From contig NZ_CP094380.1 of NCBI RefSeq assembly GCF_022809775.1, positions 1,847,001 through 1,911,000 of the forward strand: DNA of 64,000 nucleotides, given 5' to 3'. Of the stretch, positions 33,202 to 42,769 are shown piece after piece. The stretch comes from Pseudodesulfovibrio tunisiensis (lineage in GTDB: Bacteria > Desulfobacterota > Desulfovibrionia > Desulfovibrionales > Desulfovibrionaceae). Numbering within the stretch: the first letter of the stretch is position 1; each line of letters starts with the position of its first letter. Under the pieces are notes generated by a model that saw only the letters and a list, made by a program, of their open reading frames with translations, ran no database searches and was not told the origin of the DNA. The position numbers were made by a program, and so were the translations under genes.

Positions 33202-34215
33202 CTAGAAGGGACCTTCCCTCTTGCCCCAGCCCAATTCCCACAGGGTCAGCAGAAGACCCACGAGAGGGAAAACCACGGCTCCCACAAGATACTTGATATG
33301 CGCCATGTCGAACGGCCACTCCCCCACGGAAGCAAGGGATCGGTGAATTTCCAGAAGAGACTGAAGTTCGCCGACCTTTTGGGATTTGTCATCTTCAAAA
33401 CGGCTGATGGCATTCTCGACCTTTTCCGCCCAAGCTTGAACTTGAGCATATTTCGCCTTCTGCATCATTATGTGCAAGGTATATTGCGGAAGAAAAAAGA
33501 ATGTCAGGGAAAAGATCAGGAACACGGACAGACTGACCACAGTGCACGCGCTTCTGTCCACCATGCATACGCTTGCCGCCACCATGGTGAAAACAGCCCC
33601 GTTCACCAACGAAATTTGCGCCAGCAAACGCCCGACAGCCTTGATCCCGACAAAGGGGTGAGGAAACAGGTCCAATCTCAGATTTCCGAACCGACCCAAC
33701 TCCCAAACCATGCGACAGGTCATGAACAGACAGCGCAACGTAGCCCCTCCCATGAACGAGGCCGCCAAGGTCAGCGCATAATAAAGAAACCGGCTCGAAG
33801 CGCCGGAGGGCATCAACCGACTTTCCGAAAAATACAGCAGCAGCCCAACGACAGCAGAAAGCATCATCCCCCATGCCACCATGCCCGAATCGGAAAAGAT
33901 TCCGCGAATTCGCTTTTTACACCAGGCAAGGACACAGGTCTCGGAATCCAGAATCAACTCGCAAAACACCGGGACGTACTGCTCAAGCTTCTTGGAATAC
34001 CAGACAATCAGCAATGCCTGCACGGAAGGCAGCAATGGCAGGACAACATTATATGGGAGTGAGGACGTGCTTTCGCCCGAAGTCCAGAAGAGGGTCATCC
34101 GCAACGCAAGCAGGACAAGACCAAGTACCCCCCAGACAACGATGTAGGAAACCCCGGCAAAACTCAGCCGCTCGGGGAACGGGGTGGTGATGTAGTCGTA
34201 CTTCCCGTTGCTCAT
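33202..34215 (-). CDS. Integral membrane protein of unknown function
   Basis: 337 residues from ATG 34215, seven bases after AAGGAGG; the frame reaches 34362 but without support. Six to seven hydrophobic segments in pairs (VSYIVVWGVLGLVLLAL, AWGMMLSAVVGLLLYF, VVSLSVFLIFSLTFFFL, YLVGAVVFPLVGLLLTLWEL) and a cytoplasmic helical part near the C-terminus (AKYAQVQAWAEKVENAISRFED). It resembles no family I can name. A structured leader lies about 100 bases upstream. Confidence 0.75.
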   Translation of the reverse strand: MSNGKYDYITTPFPERLSFAGVSYIVVWGVLGLVLLALRMTLFWTSGESTSSLPYNVVLPLLPSVQALLIVWYSKKLEQYVPVFCELILDSETCVLAWCKKRIRGIFSDSGMVAWGMMLSAVVGLLLYFSESRLMPSGASSRFLYYALTLAASFMGGATLRCLFMTCRMVWELGRFGNLRLDLFPHPFVGIKAVGRLLAQISLVNGAVFTMVAASVCMVDRSACTVVSLSVFLIFSLTFFFLPQYTLHIMMQKAKYAQVQAWAEKVENAISRFEDDKSQKVGELQSLLEIHRSLASVGEWPFDMAHIKYLVGAVVFPLVGLLLTLWELGWGKREGPF

Positions 34216-34309
34216 GACGACCTCCTTGACAAGCAAATACATACAGACTGACGCATTCACCTGTTTCGGAAAATCGCAGACAAGGGAAAATGGAGTCAAC
34301 AAGGGCGGG
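34216..34309. other. Intergenic leader between sRNA-like hairpin and membrane-protein gene
   Basis: 94 bases with the ribosome-binding site of the membrane protein (34222-34228). Nothing else seen. Confidence 0.5.
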
Positions 34310-34420
34310 AAAAAAATAAAGCCGGGACTGCCGTGCCTCGTACCTCTCAGGTAGGGCTTCAAGCGTACGCCCTGAACGGTCCCGGCAAAAGAAAAGTACG
34401 CCTGCCCAAACAGGTGGGCA
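34310..34420 (-). ncRNA. Structured RNA ending in an intrinsic terminator (leader or sRNA)
   Basis: On the minus strand: hairpin TGCCC/GGGCA (34402-34420), then GCCGGGAC-CGT...ACGG-CAGTCCCGGC (ends at 34386 and 34321) enclosing two small hairpins, AGGGC/GCCCT and TACCT-GAG-AGGTA, followed by TTTATTTTTTT (34310-34320). The whole is a three-way junction on a T-run. It lies 95 bases before the membrane-protein start, so it may be an attenuator, or a free small RNA. No known riboswitch consensus was recognised. Confidence 0.5.
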
Positions 34421-34673
34421 AGAAAAAAATGAAGGGGAATGCATTTTTTTTCCCATTACATTTCATGTTGTTATGATGCATATCACCCATTCGGAAAATC
34501 ATCCCGCAAACGAAGTTCACCAATTGGCGACAGGCCTTTCGGACAGCAGCCGACCAGACCGGAGACAACGCGGGGAAGACGCATTGTCCACCCCGCGAGT
34601 CGGAGAATATCGGATTATCATTCAACCGGACTTGACGAGACAAGCCGGTTTGGGCTAGTCATGGGCCATCCAG
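34421..34673. other. Intergenic region upstream of the sahR-like gene
   Basis: AT-rich for about 80 bases then mixed. On the plus strand TTGACG (34632-34637) with CTAGTC 17 bases on (34655-34660) is a plausible promoter for the regulator. Short ORFs here are not convincing. Confidence 0.4.
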
Positions 34674-34695
34674 TATATCAAGATAAATTGATATA
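34674..34695. promoter_or_regulatory. SahR-type palindromic operator
   Basis: TATATCAA (34674-34681), six-base centre, TTGATATA (34688-34695), perfect 8-bp arms, ending 11 bp before the regulator start. Shape and position suit autorepression by the ArsR-type protein downstream. Confidence 0.65.
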
Positions 34696-34706
34696 GAGGC
34701 GGATTC

Positions 34707-35619
34707 ATGGAAATAATAAAATATTGCAAAGCCTTGGCAGATGAAACCCGAGCCAGGCTCGTCAATCTCCTGCTGCTCCACGAACTGAATGTCGGGGAAA
34801 TCGTGCAGATAATGGATATGGGTCAGTCCAGAATATCCAGACATCTCAAGATACTGTCCGACTCCGGCCTCGTGGTGTTCCGGCGCGAGGGATTATGGGC
34901 GTTCTACCGGGCCAGCGAAAGCGGACCAGGCCGCGACTTTCTGGACGGCGTGACCGGACTGTTTCTGGACGAGGACATTTTCGTGCAGGACCTGAATCTG
35001 GCGGCGAAGATCATCCGGGAACGGACCGTGGAGACGCGCCAGTTCTTCGATGCCATTGCGCCGGAATGGGAACGACTCTCCCGCGAGGTCATGGGAGAGC
35101 TGGACCTGACCCGGGAAATCCGGGCGCGCATGAAGGACTGCGAATGTGCGGTGGATCTGGGCTGCGGGCCCGGCGATCTGCTCGAAGCCCTGTCCGGCAG
35201 CGCCACCACGGTCATCGGCGTGGACAACTCGTCCAGAATGCTGGAACTGGCCGAGGAACGGTTTTCCCGCGACACGGGCGTCAGCCTGCGCATCGGCGAA
35301 CTCAGCCATCTCTCCGCTCCGCGACGAGGAAGCGGACTGCGTGGTCATGTCTCTGGTCCTGCACCATCTGGCCACGCCCATGGAGGCCATCCGCGAGGTG
35401 GCCCGCGTGCTGCGCAGCGACGGCCAATTGCTCATCGCGGAGTTCGATCGGCACGACAACGAAATCATGCGTAGCGAATACGGAGACAGGCGACTTGGCA
35501 TTTCCAAGGCCAAGATGCTCAACTGGCTCGAACAGTCCGGGTTCAAACCCGGCAGAATCACGGAATTTCCGGTGAGCATGGACATGAACATCGTCCTGTA
35601 TGAAGCCGAGAAGGAATAG
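34707..35619 (+). pseudogene. sahR: SahR-like ArsR regulator fused to SAM methyltransferase domain, frameshifted
   Basis: ArsR winged helix at residues 1-80 (EIIKYCKALADETRARLVNLL, MDMGQSRISRHLKILSDSGLV) then a methyltransferase domain (CAVDLGCGPGDLLEAL near 146, VIGVDNSSRMLELAEER). After GELSHL the frame breaks at a CTCTC stretch (about 35311-35316): with one base fewer it continues PLRDEEADCVVMSLVLHHLATP to the stop at 35619. In Desulfovibrio, SahR is an SAH-sensing ArsR protein of this architecture that controls the methionine cycle, and ahcY follows here. Loss of the C-terminus would likely destroy SAH sensing unless the indel is a sequencing error. Confidence 0.8.
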
Positions 35620-35703
35620 CAGCCCGTTGAAAGGATGAAAGACACGGACGGTTCAGGAACGGCAGAAAGCAGCATAGCAGATTGCGGTTTCGGGACAGTC
35701 TGA

Positions 35704-37173
<1,470 letters not shown>

Positions 37174-37192
37174 GCCGCACTCACCGCACATC

Positions 37193-37226
37193 AAAAGGCC
37201 CTGCCCCAACCGGGACAGGGCCTTTT
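37193..37226 (+). terminator. Terminator of ahcY
   Basis: AAAAGGCCCTG-c-CC, loop CAACC, GG-g-ACAGGGCCTTTT; stem 37193-37226, 20 bp after the stop and before structured element 3. Confidence 0.85.
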
Positions 37227-37244
37227 CCATTATATTATGCATAT

Positions 37245-37560
37245 GCCTCCGGCGGCACGAGAAACTTTCGTGAAAGTTTCTCGTGGCTCTTCAAAGCATT
37301 TTGGTTCTGCGCCGCCTGAAAGGATGCAGGGAACTTGCCGATACCATATGGCGGCGCAGTTGACGCACAAACGCATCCACTTGCCTTTTTGAAAACAAGC
37401 ACACCCCGTGACGAAACATGAACCCCGGGCCGGAGAATGCCTCGGCAGAGCATTCACCGGCCCGGGGTTCATGTTTCGTCACAGATGGGAATCCAAGGGG
37501 CCTTGCTCCTTGGCGGGTGCAGGGCAGCGCCCGGCCCTCCCCGGAGGGGTCGCCAAAGGC
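37245..37560. repeat. Structured intergenic element, copy 3
   Basis: 316 bp, ends GCCTCCGGCGGC (37245-37256) and GGTCGCCAAAGGC (37548-37560). Stems in the same order as copies 1 and 2 with changed sequence: hairpin 37257-37284 (AC...GT ends replace AG...CT); CTGCGCCGCC (37307-37316) with GGCGGCGCAG (37350-37359), both arms changed at one pair; a 26-bp perfect stem 37408-37433/37457-37482 largely unlike the others in sequence; loop GAATGC/GCATTC around CTCGGCAGA; CCAAGG/CCTTGG. Here it lies between two same-strand genes. Confidence 0.85.
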
Positions 37561-37608
37561 CCCACAAAACACGGGCCAACCGATCACGCGTCTGCTATGG
37601 AACACCAC

Positions 37609-38613
37609 ATGAACACATGCAACGCCTCTGTCCGCGACATTCCGGCCGCATTTCTGGCAATCATCCTGATCCTGTCGTGGGCATTGCCCGCGTCCGCACT
37701 GGACGTGACCATCAAGGTCTCCGACTACAAGGTGGACCTGCTGAACACGTATTCCGCGGACAAACTCATGGACAACGACACATCCACGGCATGGGCCGGG
37801 GGCGGACTTGGCGTAGGCCCGGGCAAATGGATCGAGCTGATTTTTCCGGCCCCGGTACGCGTGGCGGAAATCGGCATTTTCAACGGCCATGAGGGGCCAG
37901 GCAGATTCGAGGAATTCCGGCGCATCAAGGCCGGACGCATCAGGTACCCGGACGGCACCACGCACCCGTTCGTGCTGTGGGACAAACCCGGGGAACAACG
38001 CATCACGTGCCGAGCCGAACCAGTGGAGAAGCTGCGCATCGAAATCACGGAAGTCTACCCTGACGAGGTCATTCTGGGCAAAATCAAGGTCGCGGTTTCG
38101 GAACTGAAGCTGTATGTGGCTGCCAACAGCAATGCCGCGCCAATAAAAACGGTAATTGCGCCGCCAACCGAAATGCCGGACGCCACGAAATCGGTTGAAC
38201 CGCAACAGACCGCATCGGAGCCGTCACTGCCTGCGGACGTGATCGGCCTGCTCGACCGCTTCTATGCCTTGCGGGCCACGCTGAACGATGATCTGGACCA
38301 GTTGTTTGCCCCGCAAGTCTACGACAAGTACCTGCTCAATTTCTTCTATTTTCAGGAAATACAGAGACAGCGCGGCCTGTACGACAAACTGCGGGCAGCC
38401 GACGTCGACACCGGCGAACTCAGATTCGATCTGGTCGAGGATCAGGGAGAAGTCCTGAAAATCCGGGCATCCGGCCCGTATTACCTGACCATCGACGGCA
38501 AGGAATGGACCGTGCAGGAAGAACGGGACATCGAAGTGAAAAGGCAGGACGACAGATGGCTGGTCCTGAAATTCGAGGCCCCGGAAAAAGCACAGGAAAC
38601 TTCGCTTCCGTAG
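37609..38613 (+). CDS. Secreted discoidin-like (carbohydrate-binding) protein
   Basis: 334 residues from ATG 37609 (GGAA seven bases upstream; ATG 37597 also possible). Signal peptide ends at ASA. Residues about 35-160 look like an F5/8-type discoidin domain (KLMDNDTSTAWAGGG, WIELIFPAPVRVAEIGIFNGHEG, LRIEITEVYPDEVILGKIKVAVSELKLY). A Pro-rich linker leads to a C-terminal alpha/beta domain (LDRFYALRATLNDDLDQLF...WLVLKFEA) like those of NTF2-fold periplasmic proteins. Ligand unknown. Confidence 0.78.
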   Translation: MNTCNASVRDIPAAFLAIILILSWALPASALDVTIKVSDYKVDLLNTYSADKLMDNDTSTAWAGGGLGVGPGKWIELIFPAPVRVAEIGIFNGHEGPGRFEEFRRIKAGRIRYPDGTTHPFVLWDKPGEQRITCRAEPVEKLRIEITEVYPDEVILGKIKVAVSELKLYVAANSNAAPIKTVIAPPTEMPDATKSVEPQQTASEPSLPADVIGLLDRFYALRATLNDDLDQLFAPQVYDKYLLNFFYFQEIQRQRGLYDKLRAADVDTGELRFDLVEDQGEVLKIRASGPYYLTIDGKEWTVQEERDIEVKRQDDRWLVLKFEAPEKAQETSLP

Positions 38614-38623
38614 GCAGTTCGGA

Positions 38624-39865
38624 TCAAAGCAGCCAGACAGACACCGTCGCGTCCCGATACAGTCCTTCGGCTTCTGCCGGAATCACGGCCAGACCGTGCG
38701 CCTGAATCATGGTCCGCAACAGGCCGGACTTGCCCAGCACGGGGTGCGCAAGCAGGGAACCGTCCGTTTGTTTTTCCAGACGGATGCGAATGTAATCCTC
38801 ACGCCCGGGCTTGGAGGCGACGTTCCGGGCCAGACGTGCGGAAACGGTTGGCCGCAGCGACGAATCAAAGGCGCGCACATCTCCCTGCAAATGTCGCAGC
38901 AGAGGAAGAACCAGCACGTGCATCACCACGAGCGCGGACGTAACCTGCCCGGGCAGTCCGATCACGGGCTTGCCCTTTACACGCCCGAGTATGGTGGGTT
39001 TGCCCGGTGAAAGCGCCACGCCGTGCGCCAGAATTTCGGACTCGGGCAGGGACTCGATGGCCTGCACCGTCAGGTCGCGCACACCAATGGAACTGCCGCC
39101 CGAAAGCAGAACCACGTCATTTTCCGAAAGCGCCTTCGCCAATGCGGACCGCAGACTTTCCAGCTCGTCACGAATGATGCCGTAGGGTTTCGGCAGCGCA
39201 CCAGCCCCGACGGCAAGCGCGGCAAGGGTATGGGAGTTCACATCCCGCACCTGTCCGGGCCGCGGGGTCTGTTCCAGAGGAATGAGCTCGTCGCCCGTGG
39301 ACAGAATGCCGACCCGAGGCCGCGCTCCCACGTCCAGAAAAGCGAATCCCAAGGCAGCGGCAAGCCCGATTTCCTGAGGCCGAAGCATGGCTCCCGACTT
39401 CAGGACAGGAGCACCGTCAACCGCGTCTTCACCTCGGCGCATCACGTTCTCCCCCGGTGCCACACTCTTGCGAATCTCGATGGTTGTCCCGTCCATCTCT
39501 CCGGTATGTTCCACCATGACCACACCATCCGCGCCCGGCGGCAGGAGCCCGCCCGTGGTGATCCTGACGCATTCGCCCGGATTCAGGGGGACTTCGGGCT
39601 GCTGATCGATGGAAAGCGCGCCCACGCATTCCAGATAGCCCGGATTGCCTTCGGTCGCCCCGAACACGTCGCGCGCATTCACGGCAATCCCGTCCATGCA
39701 GGAGCGATCCTCGAGAGGCCAGTCATGAGCGGCAATCAGGTCCACTCCGAGCACTCGCCCGGCAGCCTGCGCCAAGGGAACGGTTTCCACGGAAAGCAAA
39801 GGGAACGCGGCAAGCCGCTGCTCGAACTCCTGACGACTGATGATGGTGAAAAAGCCATGCGACAT
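38624..39865 (-). CDS. moeA: Molybdopterin molybdenumtransferase MoeA
   Basis: 413 residues from ATG 39865, chosen because homologues begin near this point; no strong ribosome-binding site. Inserts molybdate or tungstate into adenylated molybdopterin. Signatures: EDRSCMDGIAVNARD, VRITTGGLLPPGADGVVMVEHT, VGILSTGDELIP, NSHTLAALAVGAG, DVVLLSGGSSIGVRD, VALSPGKPTILGRVKGKPVIGLPGQVTSALV. The gene closes on the discoidin gene with ten bases between stops. It complements the molybdate uptake and storage genes near 10-13 kb. Confidence 0.95.
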   Translation of the reverse strand: MSHGFFTIISRQEFEQRLAAFPLLSVETVPLAQAAGRVLGVDLIAAHDWPLEDRSCMDGIAVNARDVFGATEGNPGYLECVGALSIDQQPEVPLNPGECVRITTGGLLPPGADGVVMVEHTGEMDGTTIEIRKSVAPGENVMRRGEDAVDGAPVLKSGAMLRPQEIGLAAALGFAFLDVGARPRVGILSTGDELIPLEQTPRPGQVRDVNSHTLAALAVGAGALPKPYGIIRDELESLRSALAKALSENDVVLLSGGSSIGVRDLTVQAIESLPESEILAHGVALSPGKPTILGRVKGKPVIGLPGQVTSALVVMHVLVLPLLRHLQGDVRAFDSSLRPTVSARLARNVASKPGREDYIRIRLEKQTDGSLLAHPVLGKSGLLRTMIQAHGLAVIPAEAEGLYRDATVSVWLL

Positions 39866-40543
39866 GGGGCGAAAGCTACATGACCCCGCAACTCCGGGCA
39901 AGGGAAAGGAACTAGGTGCGAAACGGCACCGCTGGAGACTCCGCCCCCCCCCCAAATACGGCCCCCGCCCTTCCGGCAGGAACTCAACATGTTTTCAACA
40001 GAAAACAACCTTTATTCACAAGACAACGCGTTAGTATGATGTGATTATAATATCTTCATACAAAAAGATCGTTCATGGCGCTCAGCGTTTTTCCCAATTC
40101 CCCCCTTTTCAAGGTCTAAAATACTGCCGGTTTATTCCATTTGATCCATTTTTCCATTCACTAAAAAACGCACACCTGCGTTCCTATTACGCTGAATCAT
40201 ATGTGTTATCTTTCATTTGTCAGCAGAATACCACAACCTTCCGATTTAAAAGAAATAATGATTATCACAATCATTCGTACAAATTGAAACATACGACCTA
40301 TCTACTTTTTCAACATCCTGTTTCCACAGTCATTGTTGAAATTGAACATCGTAATCGCTTGTTATTAAAGTATATAATAGATTATAATGCGAAAAACACC
40401 CTCAAAACGCATAACGTTATTGACACCTGGCGCCTAAAAATCAATACAGGCTACTATGGACTAGGTGATCCGCTTTTTTTTAACCGGAAATCAGCACCCC
40501 GCTGATTCTCAACTGGCAGGTCATGCAAAACTGAGGAGGATTC
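39866..40543. other. AT-rich intergenic region with promoter and leader hairpin
   Basis: About 680 bases. TATAAT occurs at 40046-40051 and TTGACA at 40421-40426 with TACAGG 18 bases on (40445-40450), the latter a fair promoter for the lipoprotein. A leader hairpin AATCAGC/GCTGATT lies at 40489-40507. A 154-codon ORF (40041-40505) has no coding character. Low GC against high-GC neighbours suggests a long regulatory leader. Confidence 0.4.
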
Positions 40544-42703
40544 ATGACTAAACTGAAGCATCCAACACTAATCCCGATCGTGCTCGCCGCACTCCTTGGG
40601 CTCAGCCTGATCATTGCAGGTTGCGGCGGCGGTGGCGGCGGCTCTTCTTCTTCCACAGCTGGAGGAGGTGTGGGCAAGTCCCCGGTTTCCGGAGCCAGCG
40701 TCTATGCCCGTCTTGCTGACGGCTCGTGGACCTCGGCAATCGGAACCACAGGAACCACCGGAGCCATCACCTTCACCGGCCTGAGCTCCCTTTCCGCATC
40801 CGATTACCCGGCGGTTCTCAAAGCCACCGGCGGTACCCTGAACAGCGGCAATGGTGCAGCCTTCACCGGCGAACTTCGCGGCATTCTCGAATCCTCCACA
40901 AGTCAGGTATATCTCACTCCCGCAAGCACCATGGTCGCCGCCCTGTATGATCAGGGCATCACCCTGGCAGATGCTCAGACCCAGGTTCGCGCCATCGTGC
41001 AGAACCTGCTCGGATACACTTCCGTTGATCCGCTCGGCAACTTCCTTGCCAGCACGGCAGCGACCCAGCAGAATGAAGTGGCCCAGCAGGCGCTGCTCTT
41101 CGTTCTGGGTATCTCCGACGCGGAAACCAACTCCGGCACCATGGACAATCTGCTGACCAAATTGCAATCCACGGCAACCCAACTGGCAACGGGATCCTCC
41201 TTCTCCACCATCGCCCAGGCCGAATCCGGCTATGACGGCACCACCTCCCTCGCCACCTATATTTCCAACAACAGCGCCGTCATCAATCAGATTGCAGCAG
41301 ATGCCCTGGGAACCACAACCGCCAGCATGACGATTCCGACCGTGGATACCACCACGGTGTTCCCGGACAAATTCGTGGTAAACACAACGACATCGGACCC
41401 GGGCGCGACCCGTTCCGCCGCGACTCTGGGCGCGGATACGTCCAGCTCGTTCACGGTTGACGGCAACGCCGGCTCCACAACCTACATCAAGGTCGGTCTG
41501 ACCTCGACCTCCCCGACCGGATGGGACACCACTGCACACTCGCAGTTTACCCTGACGACCGCGCCTTCCGTGGGCACGTTGACTCTGCAGGACGGGACTT
41601 CCGTCAGTGCAGGTTCCACGTTCAATGCGGCCAATGCAGCCCTCGACGACGGTATTTCGAACGCCATGGTGTTCAAATATGTAGTCGATGCCAGCACTAC
41701 AGCCCAAACCGTGACCATCAAGGTGACGGCTTCCGGCGTATCCACCGGTGCAACCGTGGCGCGCACCCTGACCATCAACATCGTGGACGCCTCCACCACC
41801 GTGGCCGCCTCCTCGCTGACCTGGTCGGGCTCCGCCGTAATCAAGCAGCTGACCGATGCATCCGGAACCGGGACAAGCCTGTCCTCCGGCTCCACCGGCA
41901 GCATCGCCACCAACGACTATCAGGCGACCGTCGCCATTCTGGGCAGCAAGACCGCCACCCAGGCCAACGGCAAGTACAAGATGAGCTTCCTGGCCCCGGA
42001 CGGCTTCAAGTTCGTGGTCGGTAGCACCAACTGGGACAACTATGATCAGGCGACTCTGGTCGACGCGGGCAGCGGTACCTTCACTGCGACCGTGCCGACA
42101 ACCGTTACCCTGGTCACCACGGCGGCCAAACCGTTCGGTGCGTACAACTTCACAGCGCGGCTGATCGACAAGGACGACGATTCCATTGAACGTACAACCG
42201 GCGACGCGGTCTACTTCGTGCGCTCCGGCACCACGGGTTGGCCTGCAAAGATCGACACCGTCCGCTTCAACAACGGCGGCGGCGCGACTTCCAGCGTGTC
42301 CCTGGCCGTGAACGGCAGCGACGAGATTGCCTTCGCGTCCCAGGCCGATTTCACCGGTCGCGTGCTGACCTGGTCCGACGTTGCCAATGAGACCACGACC
42401 GGCCCCACGTCCCTGTCGGGCACCTGGTACCTGATCGCCGGCCCGATGCCTTCCAGCGGAGATTATGGTTTCGGCAACAGCACGGGCGGCACCATGTATG
42501 CCAACTACGATGCGTCGACCAACTCGGTTGCCACGTACTCGCAGCCCACCATTACCGTGGACATGGCCAGCAAGTACTTCACCCCGAACTATGGTACGGG
42601 CAAGAGCAACCAGGATACCATCACCCTCAAGTACAGCGATTCCACCAACGGCTTCAGCGTTGAATCCAGCGGTGGTGTGACCCTGACTTCGACGGCTCCG
42701 TAA
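40544..42703 (+). CDS. Large Thr/Ser-rich surface lipoprotein, possible glycoprotein
   Basis: 719 residues. Lipoprotein signal with lipobox IAGC (Cys27), then a Gly/Ser linker. The body is Thr-, Ser- and Ala-rich with Ig-like beta-sandwich character (ASVYARLADGSW, VTIKVTASGVSTGATVARTL, LTINIVDAS) in at least three segments. No enzymatic motif. At least four N-x-S/T sequons occur (in VNTTT, NNSA, GNSTGG, ANETT). It is followed after a terminator by an STT3/PglB-type oligosaccharyltransferase, so it may be its major substrate. Surface location follows from the lipobox; glycosylation is inference. Confidence 0.75.
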   Translation: MTKLKHPTLIPIVLAALLGLSLIIAGCGGGGGGSSSSTAGGGVGKSPVSGASVYARLADGSWTSAIGTTGTTGAITFTGLSSLSASDYPAVLKATGGTLNSGNGAAFTGELRGILESSTSQVYLTPASTMVAALYDQGITLADAQTQVRAIVQNLLGYTSVDPLGNFLASTAATQQNEVAQQALLFVLGISDAETNSGTMDNLLTKLQSTATQLATGSSFSTIAQAESGYDGTTSLATYISNNSAVINQIAADALGTTTASMTIPTVDTTTVFPDKFVVNTTTSDPGATRSAATLGADTSSSFTVDGNAGSTTYIKVGLTSTSPTGWDTTAHSQFTLTTAPSVGTLTLQDGTSVSAGSTFNAANAALDDGISNAMVFKYVVDASTTAQTVTIKVTASGVSTGATVARTLTINIVDASTTVAASSLTWSGSAVIKQLTDASGTGTSLSSGSTGSIATNDYQATVAILGSKTATQANGKYKMSFLAPDGFKFVVGSTNWDNYDQATLVDAGSGTFTATVPTTVTLVTTAAKPFGAYNFTARLIDKDDDSIERTTGDAVYFVRSGTTGWPAKIDTVRFNNGGGATSSVSLAVNGSDEIAFASQADFTGRVLTWSDVANETTTGPTSLSGTWYLIAGPMPSSGDYGFGNSTGGTMYANYDASTNSVATYSQPTITVDMASKYFTPNYGTGKSNQDTITLKYSDSTNGFSVESSGGVTLTSTAP

Positions 42704-42726
42704 CCTCGCAACCAACATCCAACCAG

Positions 42727-42756
42727 GAGGGGGCACCGCCGGTGCCCCCTCTGTCT
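42727..42756 (+). terminator. Terminator behind the surface lipoprotein gene
   Basis: AGGGGGCACCG (42728-42738), one-base loop, CGGTGCCCCCT (42740-42750), then CTGTCTT. Partial read-through into the oligosaccharyltransferase gene is likely because it starts only 14 bp later. Confidence 0.7.
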
Positions 42757-42769
42757 TGAAAGGGTTGCC

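Noticed and set aside
40041..40505. 154-codon ORF upstream of the surface lipoprotein
   Set aside because: AT-rich region, no ribosome-binding site, no coherent domain or membrane pattern; more likely a regulatory leader.
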